The position numbers and the translations under genes are program-made. A stretch of DNA of 64,000 nt from Alphaproteobacteria bacterium. Its GTDB lineage: Bacteria; Pseudomonadota; Alphaproteobacteria; UBA828. The notes beneath the pieces were generated by a model. It was not told the DNA's origin and made no database searches. It was given only the letters and a program-made list of their open reading frames with translations. The stretch spans positions 1 through 64,000 of the forward strand of contig WTGU01000029.1 in the NCBI GenBank assembly GCA_011523425.1. The letters are read 5' to 3'. Below are positions 1 to 13,317 of the stretch, piece by piece (position 1 is the stretch's first letter; each line of letters opens with the position of its first letter).

Positions 1-1
1 C

Positions 2-958
2 TTCCACGGCGTGACCTGCGGCGCCGCCAGCGTCACCGGCATCCCGCAGATGCACACGGACTTCGACCTGCCGGTCAACGACCTCTTCCTCAAGACCGAC
101 TGCCCCCACTTCTACCGCTACGGCGAGCCGGGCGAGAGCGAGGAGGACTACGCCTCACGCCTCGCCGCCAACCTCGAGGAGCTGATCCAGCGCGAGGGGC
201 CGGAGACGGTCGCCGCCTTCTTCGCCGAGCCCGTGATGGGCGGCGGCGGCTGCATCGTGCCGCCCCGCACCTACTTCGAGAAGGTGCAGGCGGTGCTCGA
301 CAGGTACGAAATCCTCTTCTTCGCCGACGAGGTCATCACCGGCTCGGGGCGAACCGGCAACTGGCTGGGGTCGGAGACCTTCAACGTCAGGCCCGACGGC
401 CTCTCGCTCGCCAAGGGGCTGGCCAGCGCCTACCAGCCGATCTCGGCGGTGATGATCAACCAGAAGCTCTACGACGCCATGCTGGCCGAGAGCCGCAAGC
501 TCGGCTTCTTCGCCCACGCGTTCACCACCACCGGGCACCCGGTGGCGGTGGCGGTGGCGCTCCGCTGCCAGGAGCTGATGGAGGAGCGCGACGTGCTCGG
601 CAACGTGCGCCGCGTGGGCGCCCTGCTGCAGGAACGCATCCGGGGCTTCGCCGACCACCCGCTGGTGGGCACCACCCGCGGCGTCGGCATGATGGCCGCC
701 ATCGAGCTGGTGGCGGACAAGGAGACCCGGCGCTCGTTCGACCCGGCCTGCGGCGTGAAGGCTTTCGCCGTGGACCGCGCCCGCGAGCACGGGCTGATCA
801 TCAGGAGCGCGCTCGCCGGCGACAGCCTCGCCTTCGCGCCGCCCCTGGTGATGACCGAGGCAGAGGTGGACGAGATGATGCGGCGCTTCACCGCCGCGCT
901 CGACGACACCACCCGCTGGGTGGCCGAGAACGGGCTACAGGCCAAGCAGGCGGCGTAG
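2..958 (+). CDS. Class III PLP aminotransferase, C-terminal part (cut by window edge)
   Basis: The frame is open from the first bases, so the true start lies outside the window; about 318 residues are present. It begins at FHGVTCGA, the usual motif after the middle of the large domain. EPVMGGGGC, FADEVITGSGR and SLAKGLASAY follow, the last carrying the PLP-binding lysine. A C-terminal small domain closes it. This is the omega-aminotransferase branch of fold-type I PLP enzymes, which transfers an amino group from an amine or omega-amino acid to a keto acid. Two further paralogues lie at 2550-3959 and 17470-18873, so amine turnover is a theme of the region. The exact substrate cannot be read from sequence. 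Confidence 0.9.
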   Translation, partial: FHGVTCGAASVTGIPQMHTDFDLPVNDLFLKTDCPHFYRYGEPGESEEDYASRLAANLEELIQREGPETVAAFFAEPVMGGGGCIVPPRTYFEKVQAVLDRYEILFFADEVITGSGRTGNWLGSETFNVRPDGLSLAKGLASAYQPISAVMINQKLYDAMLAESRKLGFFAHAFTTTGHPVAVAVALRCQELMEERDVLGNVRRVGALLQERIRGFADHPLVGTTRGVGMMAAIELVADKETRRSFDPACGVKAFAVDRAREHGLIIRSALAGDSLAFAPPLVMTEAEVDEMMRRFTAALDDTTRWVAENGLQAKQAA

Positions 959-1151
959 GGGGCCTCTCTCGCCTAATCTTTCGCAATATCCTTAGGGAAG
1001 TATGTACGAGGCTAAGCAACAGGCCTGTGCCTCACGCTGAGCGGCCGCTGTTGGGCTGCTTAGGGTGGTACATGGGCAATTGCGTAGAAGGCGTATCGCT
1101 TCGCCCAAATCCGAATAGGGAAACCATCTGAAGCCTAACTGGCCATTGGCT

Positions 1152-2489
1152 CTAACGATCACCTCCAAACGCAGCGTCTAAGTCATCGCGTCGCAAGGTG
1201 CCACCCATGCTCTCGTGAGACTGGCCGAAGAAGGCTCCGGTGATGACACCGTCGTCACCACTAACCTCACGAAACACGTTGCCTCGTACGGCGATCGCGT
1301 AAGCGAGGTCGCCATCGCCCCACATTGAACCCGTCCCCTTGATACCAGGTGGGCCAGACGACCAGGTTTCCAATTGGTCGAACAGGGCATTACCCTGTAG
1401 CGTGGAGAGTTCAACAACGAGCTGTGCATCACCCGCTACAGTGGCGGATTGCGGCGTGAAGCCCAAAAGATCGCCGTCCCATATGACTTCACCGCTCAAC
1501 GGACTATCGGCCAAGTCCGTATCAGGCGCTTTCCCATAGGCCCAAGACTCAGTGAACCCGTTGCGGTGAGCCACTCCGAAAGACAGGGCTTCAGTTTGGG
1601 CCATGAGATGTGTCGACGTGTCCTCCCAGTCTCCGAGCTTGCGGTAGATCTCTGTCGGTGTGTCCGTCGGCTCTAGGTGGCGGTAGGCTGCCATGAGCCC
1701 CTCACGGTCTACCGGATAGATCGCTGTGCGGCTGAGGGACCAGAAGACTCGCCCGCTTTGGGGCATGATCGTATCCAGGCGATTGATGTGGGCGGCTAGG
1801 CCAAGCGCATGGATCATCTCATGCACAACCACTTTGAGCATGTGCTTGTCGGTGACGCGCGCCGGTTCAATCCAGACGTGTGAGGCGCGCCTTGCACCAT
1901 CGTGAAGCAGGAAACCCTCGGCTACCCCCCCGACTTCATCATAAGGTGGCCTCCAAGACGGCCAGTCCCTCCACAGTGCAAAGTCCACGTAGATCTTCCC
2001 ATCCGGAACTTCCGAACTCAGAGCGGGAGCGTCCTGACCGATACGAAGACGCCAAGCGTGCGGCAGGACCTCATTGAGGAGTTGGACAGCCCGAACAACG
2101 TATGCAACGTGCCTGGTCGCCGTCCCTTCAGCGATGTGAACCGTGGGAGGTGTACGGAACGTCTCAAGGCCCTCAAAGGATTTGTACGCGCCGATTCCGG
2201 CGTGAGCAGCCAAGTACGTGGAAACGCTGCGGCGCCCTTCGCCGTCACGCAACCGGCCATACGACACCCCGGGACGTCCTTCAACCTCCATCAGAGGTCT
2301 CTTCGGTGAAACATCCGTACCGATATGTAGTGTCGCACCGCGGTGATAGACCGGCGCTAATTCGGCATCAGAGGTCGTTAAGGGCGGGCCTGCCCCTGAA
2401 TCAATATAGAACAGACCATCACCATTGCCCCCGCCACCGCATGCAGCGAGCACCAGCGCAACAGCTACGATCGCCAAGAGTCGATTCAT
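1152..2489 (-). CDS. Metzincin-like zinc metalloprotease lipoprotein with a TbpB-like C-terminal barrel
   Basis: A 445-residue protein starting MNRLLAIVAVALVLAACGGG: a short signal peptide with a lipobox ending in Cys17, so probably a lipoprotein. The middle carries HEMIHALGLAAH, which matches the zinc-binding HExxHxxGxxH signature of metzincin peptidases, followed by a Met-turn-like DTIM. The last 130 residues (GEVIWDGDLLGFTP, GTGSMWGDGDLAYAIAVRG, GAFFGQSHESMGGTL) look like the small beta-barrel of transferrin-binding-protein-B-type surface lipoproteins. I infer a surface or periplasmic protease. Base composition of the gene and its flanks is visibly less GC-rich than its neighbours, and the gene stands alone between two aminotransferases, so recent transfer is likely. 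The substrate is unknown. Confidence 0.75.
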   Translation of the reverse strand: MNRLLAIVAVALVLAACGGGGNGDGLFYIDSGAGPPLTTSDAELAPVYHRGATLHIGTDVSPKRPLMEVEGRPGVSYGRLRDGEGRRSVSTYLAAHAGIGAYKSFEGLETFRTPPTVHIAEGTATRHVAYVVRAVQLLNEVLPHAWRLRIGQDAPALSSEVPDGKIYVDFALWRDWPSWRPPYDEVGGVAEGFLLHDGARRASHVWIEPARVTDKHMLKVVVHEMIHALGLAAHINRLDTIMPQSGRVFWSLSRTAIYPVDREGLMAAYRHLEPTDTPTEIYRKLGDWEDTSTHLMAQTEALSFGVAHRNGFTESWAYGKAPDTDLADSPLSGEVIWDGDLLGFTPQSATVAGDAQLVVELSTLQGNALFDQLETWSSGPPGIKGTGSMWGDGDLAYAIAVRGNVFREVSGDDGVITGAFFGQSHESMGGTLRRDDLDAAFGGDR

Positions 2490-2549
2490 GCCGCCTCTCT
2501 ACTGCTCATTACCGTGCACCCTCCTGGGGTAAACACGGCCGGCGGCCTT

Positions 2550-3959
2550 TCAGGCCGGGCTGAAGCCGTACTCCGACTTGAGATCGGCAGTGAGCCTGTC
2601 GAGGCCGCGGGAGAAGCGGTCGATCACATCGTCCACCTGGTCCCGCGTGATCGTCAGCGGCGGCGCGAACGAGGTCGAGTTGTGGCCGAAGAAGCCGCGC
2701 GTGATGAGCTTCTCCTCCAGGCAGAGGTCGAAGAGCCGGTGCGAGCAGTCCCACTCCAGGTTGAGCTCTTCCTTCGTCTCCTTGTTCGCCACCAGCTCGA
2801 TCGCGAGCATCAGGCCATCGCCCCTGATCTCGCCCATCAGCGGGTGCGGGCCGCAGCGCTCCTCGAGCTGCTGCTTGAAGTAGGCGCCGGTGGAGGCTGC
2901 GTTCCCCACCATGTCCTCCTGCTCCATCAGCGCGAGGTTGGCGTTGGCGGCGGCGCAGGCGAGCGGATGGGCGCTCGCCGTGTGCCCGTGGGCGAAGATC
3001 GGGATGTCCTTCGAGCCCTCGTGCAGCACCTCCCAGACCCGGTCCGAGATCACCGAGACGGAGAGCGGCACGTAGGCGCTGGTGATGCCCTTCGACAGCG
3101 TCATCAGGTCGGGGTCGAGGCCGTACTTCTCGGTCGCGAACCAGGTGCCGAGGCGGCCGAAGCCGGTGATCACCTCGTCGGCGATGAAGAGCACGTCGTG
3201 GCGCTTGCAGACCGCCTGGATCTCCTCGAAGTAGCCCTCCGCCGGTGCCACGCAGGCGGACGCGCCCATCACGGGCTCGGCGATGAAGGCGCAGACCGTC
3301 TCCGGCCCTTCGCGCACGATCATCTCCTCCAGCGCGGCAGCCATGCGCTTGGAGAAATCGCGCTCGCTCTCGCCGGGCGCACCCTCCCAGAAATAGTGGC
3401 CCTTCTTCGTGTGCAGGAAGCCCGGCAGCGGCAGGCCGAAGGCCTCGTGCATCAGCGGCAGGCCGGAGAGGTTGGTCGCGATCCCGGTGACGCCGTGATA
3501 GCCCATGCTGCGCGCGATGATCTTGCGCTTCTCGGGCTTGCCGCGGCAGCGCTGGTACATCCAGGCGAGCTTGACGTTGGCGTCGTTCGCCTCGGAGCCG
3601 GAGCTCGCGTAGAGCAGCCGGCTCATGGAATCGGGCAGGATGTCGAGCAGGCGGTCGCTGAGCCTGATCTGCTGCTCGTTGGCATGGCCCGCCATGGTGT
3701 GGAAGTAGGGGAAGCTCCGCGCCTGCTCGGCGATCGCCTCGCCGATCTCCTTCCGCCCGTAGCCCGCGTTGACGCAGAAGAGCGAGGCCATCGCGTCGAT
3801 GTAGGTGTCGCCCTTGTTGTCGGTGACGTAGATGCCGTCGCCGTTGGTGATGATGTGCGGGCCGGACTTCTCGTGCTCGTGGATGGGTGTGAAGGCGTGG
3901 AGAGTCGTCTCCACGTCCATCTGCTCGAGGCTGAGATTGGTTACGGCATGGCCTTCCAT
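2550..3959 (-). CDS. Class III PLP aminotransferase (omega-amino acid type)
   Basis: 469 residues, full family length. The N-terminus carries GDGIYVTDNKGDTYID and the glycine-rich CVNAGYGR; GYHGVTGIAT, EPVMGASACVAP, FIADEVITGFGR and TLSKGITSAY follow, the last with the PLP lysine. The family moves amino groups from omega-amino acids or amines, usually to pyruvate. It is monocistronic and divergent from the acetamidase gene at 4112, with about 150 bp between them that could hold both promoters. It is a paralogue of the genes at 2 and 17470 but not a close duplicate. The substrate is unresolved. Confidence 0.93.
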   Translation of the reverse strand: MEGHAVTNLSLEQMDVETTLHAFTPIHEHEKSGPHIITNGDGIYVTDNKGDTYIDAMASLFCVNAGYGRKEIGEAIAEQARSFPYFHTMAGHANEQQIRLSDRLLDILPDSMSRLLYASSGSEANDANVKLAWMYQRCRGKPEKRKIIARSMGYHGVTGIATNLSGLPLMHEAFGLPLPGFLHTKKGHYFWEGAPGESERDFSKRMAAALEEMIVREGPETVCAFIAEPVMGASACVAPAEGYFEEIQAVCKRHDVLFIADEVITGFGRLGTWFATEKYGLDPDLMTLSKGITSAYVPLSVSVISDRVWEVLHEGSKDIPIFAHGHTASAHPLACAAANANLALMEQEDMVGNAASTGAYFKQQLEERCGPHPLMGEIRGDGLMLAIELVANKETKEELNLEWDCSHRLFDLCLEEKLITRGFFGHNSTSFAPPLTITRDQVDDVIDRFSRGLDRLTADLKSEYGFSPA

Positions 3960-4111
3960 CGCGCTCTCCCTTCCGCGCTCGGCGCCCGTCCTGCGCGGGG
4001 GCCTCGGCCGATGCTAGCCCAGCGGCGGCGGCAAGTCATGGCGCGGCCGATAGTGCGCGCACGGAGGCGCGTGTACCATCGGCGCCGATCCGACGCGGCA
4101 GGGAGGCCACG

Positions 4112-5227
4112 ATGGCGGCACACGAGATTCGCATCGACCAGTCCAGGAGGCTCGCCGACGAGCCGGGCACCGGCCACAACCGCTGGCACCCCGACATTCC
4201 GCCCATCCTCACCGTCGACCCGGGCGACGAGGTGCTCATGGAGACGCGCGACGGGGGCGATGCGCTGATCTCGCGCGAATCCACCCTCGACGACCTGCTG
4301 CGCCTGGACCTCAATCTCGTGCATCCCCTGACCGGCCCGGTCTACGTCCGGGGCGCCGAGCCCGGCGACCTGCTGGTCGTCGACGTCCTCGACGTGATCC
4401 CTGGCGACTACGGCTTCACCCTCGCGCTCCCCGGCTTCGGCTACCTGCGCGACGTGTTCGACGAGCCCTTCTGCGCGAAGTGGGAGCAACACGCGGGCGG
4501 CGCCGTCTGCGAGGAGATACCGGGCGTGCGGATCCCCGGCGCACCCTTCATGGGGGTGATGGGCGTGGCGCCCTCGCACGAGATGATCGGCCGGATCGCC
4601 GCGCGGGAGAACGACCTCATCGCCGCCGGCGGCATGGCGCTGCCGCCGGCTGCCGACGGCGCGATCACGCGCAACCCGGCCATCGACGGCGAGGCGCTCA
4701 GGACCATGCCGCCGCGCGAGCATGGCGGCAACTTCGACACCAAGCAGATGATCGCCGGCACCACGGTCTACTTCCCGGTGTGGACCGAGGGCGCGCTCTT
4801 CTCCGCGGGCGACGGCCACTTCGCCCAGGGCAGCAGCGAGTGCTGCGGCACGGCCATCGAGACCAGCACGACGCTGCGGGCGCGCTTCGACCTGCGGAAG
4901 GGTCTCGCCGCCGAGCGCGGCATCCGCGACATCCACTATTCGCGCAGCGACGCGGCGCCGGCGAGGCACGCGCTCGACCGCGGCGGCTATTACGCCACCA
5001 CCGGGCTCTGCATCGAGCGCGAGGGCGCGAACCGGCAGGAGGACATCAACCTCGCGACCAGGAACGCGCTGCTCAACATCATCGACCATCTCGTCCAGGA
5101 GCGCGGCTTCTCCCGCATCCAGGCCTACGTGATCGCGAGCGTCGGGGTCGACGTCACCGTGGACGGCATCGCGGCGGTGCCCAACACCGTGGTCTCGGCG
5201 ATCCTGCCGGACGACATCTTCGTCTGA
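4112..5227 (+). CDS. Acetamidase/formamidase family amide hydrolase
   Basis: 371 residues matching the FmdA/AmdA family along its length: GTGHNRWHPDIPPILTVDPG near the N-terminus, TGPVYVRGAEPGDLLVVDV, then GFGYLRDVF, and GDGHFAQG in the second half, which is the conserved metal and substrate region. The family hydrolyses short amides (formamide, acetamide) to ammonium and the acid in the cytoplasm. The start follows GCAGGGAGGCC. It heads a plus-strand group with the MmcQ/YjbR gene 22 bp downstream and hydantoinase B after it. The neighbours suggest a role in amide nitrogen use, but the in vivo amide is unknown. Confidence 0.9.
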   Translation: MAAHEIRIDQSRRLADEPGTGHNRWHPDIPPILTVDPGDEVLMETRDGGDALISRESTLDDLLRLDLNLVHPLTGPVYVRGAEPGDLLVVDVLDVIPGDYGFTLALPGFGYLRDVFDEPFCAKWEQHAGGAVCEEIPGVRIPGAPFMGVMGVAPSHEMIGRIAARENDLIAAGGMALPPAADGAITRNPAIDGEALRTMPPREHGGNFDTKQMIAGTTVYFPVWTEGALFSAGDGHFAQGSSECCGTAIETSTTLRARFDLRKGLAAERGIRDIHYSRSDAAPARHALDRGGYYATTGLCIEREGANRQEDINLATRNALLNIIDHLVQERGFSRIQAYVIASVGVDVTVDGIAAVPNTVVSAILPDDIFV

Positions 5228-5249
5228 TGGGCCGGGGAGCGGGCGAGAG

Positions 5250-5594
5250 ATGAGCCGCGACACGGTCAACGCGATCTGCCGCACCTTCCCCGGCGCCGAG
5301 CAGTCGGACCCCTGGGGTGGCGGTCACGACGCCTGGAAGGTGGGCGGCAAGATGTTCGCCTGCATCGGCTCGAAGCTGCCGGGCGTCGCGATCAAGACCG
5401 ACAGCGTCGAGACCGCCACGATGCTGATCGAGATGGGCGTCGGCCGCAGGGCGCCCTACTTCCACCGCTCCTGGATCAACCTCCCCTGGGAGATGCCGGA
5501 GGACGAGCTGCGCCTGCGGCTGGCGGACTCCTACCGCATCGTGCGAAAGGGCCTGACACGCAAGGCGCAGGCGAGCCTCCCGCTCTTCGACTGA
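5250..5594 (+). CDS. MmcQ/YjbR family protein
   Basis: 114 residues, the normal size for this small family. It opens with a helical segment ending in FPGAEQSDPWG. A strand with WKVGGKMFACIG follows, then the GVAIKTDS and PYFHRSWINL motifs, and an amphipathic C-terminal helix. The fold is a CyaY-like double-wing usually annotated as DNA-binding; the biochemical role of the family is poorly defined. It lies 22 bp after the acetamidase stop and is probably cotranscribed with it. Confidence 0.85.
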   Translation: MSRDTVNAICRTFPGAEQSDPWGGGHDAWKVGGKMFACIGSKLPGVAIKTDSVETATMLIEMGVGRRAPYFHRSWINLPWEMPEDELRLRLADSYRIVRKGLTRKAQASLPLFD

Positions 5595-5712
5595 CGGCCC
5601 GGCAACCGCGGCAAGGCGCCCCTCCCCCCGCTTGCGGCCGGGTGCGCGCTCGGCCACTGTGGCCGCCGCCGCGCCGGCGGCGCGCGTGAGGCGGGAAGAG
5701 GAGGTCCCCTCC

Positions 5713-7401
5713 ATGGACATGGTCACCATGAACATCATCGATTCGACGATGGTGTCCATCTGCCGCGAGATGGGCATCACGATGATGAAGACTTCGTACT
5801 CGACCATCTTCAACGAGGGCCTGGACTTCACCTGCGGCCTCGGCAACACGCGGGGCGAGCTGATCGGCGTCGCCGAGTTCAACCCCTCGCAGATCGGCGG
5901 CCTGCCGCTGGTGCTGCAGACCTCGGTCCAGGAGATTCCGCACGACGAGATCGAGGAAGGGGACGTCATCGTCCACAACGACCCCTACCGCGGCGGCATG
6001 CACACGCCCGAGCACACCTTCATCAAGCCGGTCTTCCACCGGGGCGAGCTGATGGGCTTCGCCGTCGCCATCGGCCATGTAGCCGAGGTGGGCGGCATGG
6101 TGCCGGGCGGCTTCGCCGGCGAGGCCACCGAGATCTTCCACGAGGGCCTGCGCGTGCCCCCGGTCAAGATCAAGGAGCGCGGCGAGGACGTGGTCGAGGT
6201 GTGGAAGCTGATGCTCGCGAACTACCGCACCCCGCGCGCCAACTATGGCGACTTCCGCGCCCTCATCAGCGCGGTCGACGTGGGCGCGGCGAGGCTGACC
6301 GCGCTGATCGAGAAGTACGGGCCCGAGACCTTCCGCCGGACCGCCGACGACCTGATGGACTATGCCGAGTCGCGCATGCGGGCGGAGCTCTCCGCCTTTC
6401 GAGACGGCGTCTACAGCTTCGAGGACTACATGGAGGACGACGGCATCGAGGACCGGCCGTACAGGATCCACGTCGATGTCCACGTCCAGGGCGACGAGGT
6501 GGTGGTCGACTACGGCGGCTCGGATTCCCAGGCGCGGGGGCCGATCAACGCCGTGCTCTCGGTCGCCTGGTCATCGGCCTACAACGCGATCCTGCACCTC
6601 ACCGACCCGTCGATCCCCAAGAACTCCGGCTGCTTCCGGCCGATCAAGATCGTGGCGCCGGCGGGCTCCATGGTGAATGCCAACTATCCGGCGACCTGCG
6701 TCGGCGGCAACACCGAGACCCATATCCGCATCGCCTACACCATTATCGCCGCCCTCTCGCAATGCGTGCCGGAGCGCGCCTTCGCCACCGACGCCGGCAC
6801 CCACAGCAACTTCCTGTTCGGCGCGACCGATCCGCGCTCGGGCGACTACGTGGTCTGCTACGACTTCACCTGCGCGGCCTGGGGCGGGCGACCCTTCGCC
6901 GACGGCAACGAGGTGATCAACTGCATCAACGGCAACTCGCGGATGGTGCCGATCGAGGTGTTCGAGGTGCGCTACCCGTGGCAGGTCGAGGAATATGCGC
7001 TGCAGCCGGACACCGCCGGCCCCGGCCGCTTCCGGGGCGCCCACGCGCTGGCCAAGGTGCTGCGCTGCGTCGACACCGAGATCACCGTGAGCTCGGTCTC
7101 GGACCGCCACAAGATGCGCCCCTGGGGGCTGCTGGGCGGCGGGCCGGGGGCCGTCGGCGGGCTCCTCTACCAGGCCGCGGGCAGCGACGAGTGGCGCCCC
7201 TTCACCGAGGCCTTCGGCAAGACCTCGCCCAGCAAGTTCGCCAACGCCACCATCGGGCCGGGCGACCGCATCCGGCTGATCGCGCCGGGCGCCGGCGGCT
7301 ACGGCGATGCCGCCGAGCGCGACCCCGCCATGATCGCCGAAGACCTACGCGAGGGCTGGATCACGCCGGAAGGCGCGCGGCGCGACTACGGCTACGGCTG
7401 A
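5713..7401 (+). CDS. Hydantoinase B/oxoprolinase family protein, unpaired
   Basis: 562 residues from ATG 5713, chosen because AGAGGAGG ends 8 bases upstream; an in-frame TTG further upstream has no such site. Typical HyuB motifs are present: ICREMGITMMKTSYSTIFNE near the start, NDPYRGGMHTPEH, an ACVGGNTE-like YPATCVGGNTET, and GPGDRIRLIAPGAGGYGDA at the C-terminus. HyuB normally works with an ATPase-fold HyuA subunit to open hydantoin or oxoproline rings. No separate hyuA is adjacent; the nearest A domain is in the fused gene at 8760-12404 on the other strand. The C-terminal codons overlap the convergent methyltransferase gene by 10 bp. Confidence 0.9.
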   Translation: MDMVTMNIIDSTMVSICREMGITMMKTSYSTIFNEGLDFTCGLGNTRGELIGVAEFNPSQIGGLPLVLQTSVQEIPHDEIEEGDVIVHNDPYRGGMHTPEHTFIKPVFHRGELMGFAVAIGHVAEVGGMVPGGFAGEATEIFHEGLRVPPVKIKERGEDVVEVWKLMLANYRTPRANYGDFRALISAVDVGAARLTALIEKYGPETFRRTADDLMDYAESRMRAELSAFRDGVYSFEDYMEDDGIEDRPYRIHVDVHVQGDEVVVDYGGSDSQARGPINAVLSVAWSSAYNAILHLTDPSIPKNSGCFRPIKIVAPAGSMVNANYPATCVGGNTETHIRIAYTIIAALSQCVPERAFATDAGTHSNFLFGATDPRSGDYVVCYDFTCAAWGGRPFADGNEVINCINGNSRMVPIEVFEVRYPWQVEEYALQPDTAGPGRFRGAHALAKVLRCVDTEITVSSVSDRHKMRPWGLLGGGPGAVGGLLYQAAGSDEWRPFTEAFGKTSPSKFANATIGPGDRIRLIAPGAGGYGDAAERDPAMIAEDLREGWITPEGARRDYGYG

Positions 7402-8288
7402 GCGGCGGCGCGCTCGGCCAGGCGCCGCAGCTCTGCGATCGGCGGGTTCTCGGCGTCGGCCTCGGGCCGCACCAGCGTCACCTCCACCAGCAGGTAGCCG
7501 TCGCGCCTGACGGCCCCGTCCGGCCTGCCGAGCGCCCGGGTGCGGCGAAGCACGTCCGCCCACTCCCGCTCTCCCGAGAGCTTGCGGTAGCGCGCCGGCA
7601 CCGCTCCGAGAGCCTCGATCCGAAAGCCGCGCTCAACCCACAATCCGTTCAGCGACGCCGCGTCCACGTCGGGACGAAGGCCGTAGAGGAACCAGGGCCC
7701 GCGCGCCGCGCCCCCGCAATCGAGAATGCGCCGGAAGGCCTCCGGCAGCAGGTGGCCCAGGGCGCCGCTCTCGACGACCAGGTCGACACCCTGAAGAAAG
7801 CGCGTCAGCCCGTCACCGGGGGCGCGCTCGACGAGGTCCTCGCGAAAGGCTCGATCGACGAACCCCACGGCAGCCGCGTACGCCAGCGCAGCCCCGGCAA
7901 CGTCGACGCCGGCGATCTCGAACCCCGGCGTCTCCCTGCGACGGGCGCCGAAGAAAGCCCTGTCCGCCTCCCAGTAGCGCCGCGCCTCCTCAGGCCGCCA
8001 ACGCCGCTCGCCGTAGCGCGCGTAGAGCTGCGGCAGGGTGAGCGCGTGACGCAGCAGGGCGCCGATGGCGCCGTAGCCGCAGGCGAAGTCCAGCACCTTC
8101 AGGACATCGCCCGCACCGCGCGCCGCGCGCAACGGAGTCGTCATGGCCTCGAGCGCGCCTGCCAGCACCGCAGGCATGCGGTAATCGAGCGGCCGCAACG
8201 CCGTGAAGTAGGGGCTGGGGTCGTCCAGATCGTAGAGGCGGTCGAAGTCGCTCCCACGCGGGTGCTGGCCGGCGGCGGGATCGCTCAT
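7392..8288 (-). CDS. Class I SAM-dependent methyltransferase
   Basis: 298 residues. VLKVLDFACGYGAIGALLRH is the glycine-rich SAM-binding motif I of a Rossmann-fold methyltransferase, at about residues 62-81. A later acidic strand (VDLVVESGALGHL) fits motif IV, and the N-terminal LYDLDDPSPYFTALRPLDY is shared by a group of uncharacterised methyltransferases that act on small molecules or carrier-bound substrates. The substrate cannot be named. It converges on, and overlaps by 10 bp, the hydantoinase B gene; the GlcG-like gene lies 40 bp upstream on the same strand. Confidence 0.8.
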   Translation of the reverse strand: MSDPAAGQHPRGSDFDRLYDLDDPSPYFTALRPLDYRMPAVLAGALEAMTTPLRAARGAGDVLKVLDFACGYGAIGALLRHALTLPQLYARYGERRWRPEEARRYWEADRAFFGARRRETPGFEIAGVDVAGAALAYAAAVGFVDRAFREDLVERAPGDGLTRFLQGVDLVVESGALGHLLPEAFRRILDCGGAARGPWFLYGLRPDVDAASLNGLWVERGFRIEALGAVPARYRKLSGEREWADVLRRTRALGRPDGAVRRDGYLLVEVTLVRPEADAENPPIAELRRLAERAAAQP

Positions 8289-8328
8289 CCGGCGCTCGCA
8301 CTAAGTAGAAGGCGCGCGACGCTCCGGG

Positions 8329-8724
8329 TCAGAGGCGCGCGACGCCGGCCGCGGCGCACTCCTCGTCCTCCTCGCCGGTGCCGCCGCCGACCCCGCAGGC
8401 GCCGATGACCTGGCCGTTGCGCACGATCGGCACGGCGCCCCGGCCGAGGATCATGTGACCGCCGTCTTTCGCCACGATGCCGCGGAAGGTGGGGTGGTCG
8501 GCCCGCTCGGTAAGGTCGCCGCTCGGCCGGCCGAAGGCGGCGGACGCCGCGGCCTTGCCCTGGGAGCCGTAGACGGCGGCCCAGATGGCGCCGTCCATCC
8601 GATGGAACGAGATCAGACGCCCGCCCGCATCGCAGACCGCGACGCAAACCTTAATGTCGAGGCTCTCCGCGTGTTTGATCGCATCACCGGCGATTTGGTT
8701 GGCTTCAAAGAGCGTGAGCGTCAT
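8329..8724 (-). CDS. GlcG/HbpS family heme-binding-like protein
   Basis: 131 residues from the ATG at 8724, which is preceded by CCAGGAGGAG at good spacing. Family features are clear: VCVAVCDAGGRLISFHRMDG, an AASAAFGRPSG segment, and the glycine-rich end VIGACGVGGGTGEEDEEC. HbpS and GlcG proteins are small alpha/beta proteins, some of which bind heme or corrinoid cofactors; members are often found beside catabolic operons as accessory factors. It lies 35 bp downstream of the fused hydantoinase/oxoprolinase gene and is probably cotranscribed with it. Direct activity is unknown. Confidence 0.85.
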   Translation of the reverse strand: MTLTLFEANQIAGDAIKHAESLDIKVCVAVCDAGGRLISFHRMDGAIWAAVYGSQGKAAASAAFGRPSGDLTERADHPTFRGIVAKDGGHMILGRGAVPIVRNGQVIGACGVGGGTGEEDEECAAAGVARL

Positions 8725-8759
8725 GGCGGTCTCCTCCTGGATGTCTGTCGGGCCCGTCG

Positions 8760-12404
<3,645 letters not shown>

Positions 12405-12453
12405 GGCGCGATGCTCTCCGTCGTCTCCGGGCGCAGGTGCCCGGCGCCCGCCC

Positions 12454-13233
12454 TCAGTCCACGAGCGCGATCTCGTCGCCGGCCCTGACGGGCCCTTCCT
12501 TGATGACCGCCGCATAGACGCCGGCGAAGCCGTCGCGCGTCCTGTTGACGTGCTTGAGCAGCGCCGGCGCGGTCTCGGCGGTCTCCGGGTGGATGGTGAT
12601 GAACTTGCAGCGGGGGTCGCGCTCCACGACCATCAGCTCCACCGCATCGCCCACCGTGACCCGACGGCCCACCAGCTCGTCCTCGTAGAAGCCGCCCTGC
12701 TCGCTCCAGTCGACGTAGAGGTTGGCGCGGAACTGCAGCTTGTGGACGTCGATGCCGGTCTCGTCTGCAAGCTGGCCCACGGTCTGCAGGGAGAAGAGGG
12801 TGACGGGCCGGCAGTCGACCAGGCTGCGCTGGGTGAAGCGGAGCGAGAGCGCGCCCTTGGACCTGTCCTTGATCCCCTCCAGGAAGGCCGGGTCCTCGAT
12901 GTCCACCACCGAGCCGTCGGGGCGCTCGACCTCGACCGCGAACGCGTCCGCCTCGGGGAACGGCGCGTGGATGTTGGCGGGGTGGCCCATCGCCTCTTCC
13001 ATGTTGTCGGGCTTGAGCGTGCCGTCACGCTGCTTGAAGCGCGCCTGGTAGAGCACCAGGTCCTCCTGCTCCCGCGCGGTGTGCCAGGGGAAGGCAGGGT
13101 CCGCGGCGCTCGACGAGATGGCGTAGACCCGGTCGCCCATCAGCCCGGTGAAGGCGACGAAGATCTCGTCCACCTCCTCGCCGCGCATGCTCTTCACGGG
13201 ATAGCGCCAGATGCTCTCCACCGTTCCCAACAT
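12454..13233 (-). CDS. MOSC domain-containing protein
   Basis: 259 residues from ATG 13233, preceded by GAGGGAG; an 11-codon upstream extension exists but lacks a ribosome site. The first 110 residues are the MOSC N-terminal beta-barrel ([27 protein letters not shown]). The C-terminal MOSC domain follows, with RANLYVDW and the conserved cysteine in [15 protein letters not shown], as in molybdenum-cofactor sulfurase C-terminal and mARC/YcbX-type proteins. Such proteins bind molybdopterin or transfer sulfur to it. No molybdoenzyme is adjacent. It is on the same strand as, and 49 bp upstream of, the fused oxoprolinase. Confidence 0.9.
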   Translation of the reverse strand: MLGTVESIWRYPVKSMRGEEVDEIFVAFTGLMGDRVYAISSSAADPAFPWHTAREQEDLVLYQARFKQRDGTLKPDNMEEAMGHPANIHAPFPEADAFAVEVERPDGSVVDIEDPAFLEGIKDRSKGALSLRFTQRSLVDCRPVTLFSLQTVGQLADETGIDVHKLQFRANLYVDWSEQGGFYEDELVGRRVTVGDAVELMVVERDPRCKFITIHPETAETAPALLKHVNRTRDGFAGVYAAVIKEGPVRAGDEIALVD

Positions 13234-13317
13234 CGCTCCCTCGCTTCTCGCTGCTCGAGTCCGCACTCCGCCGACGATAGCACCGCCGCCCGCGCCGGGC
13301 TTCCCCTACTCAGCTCC

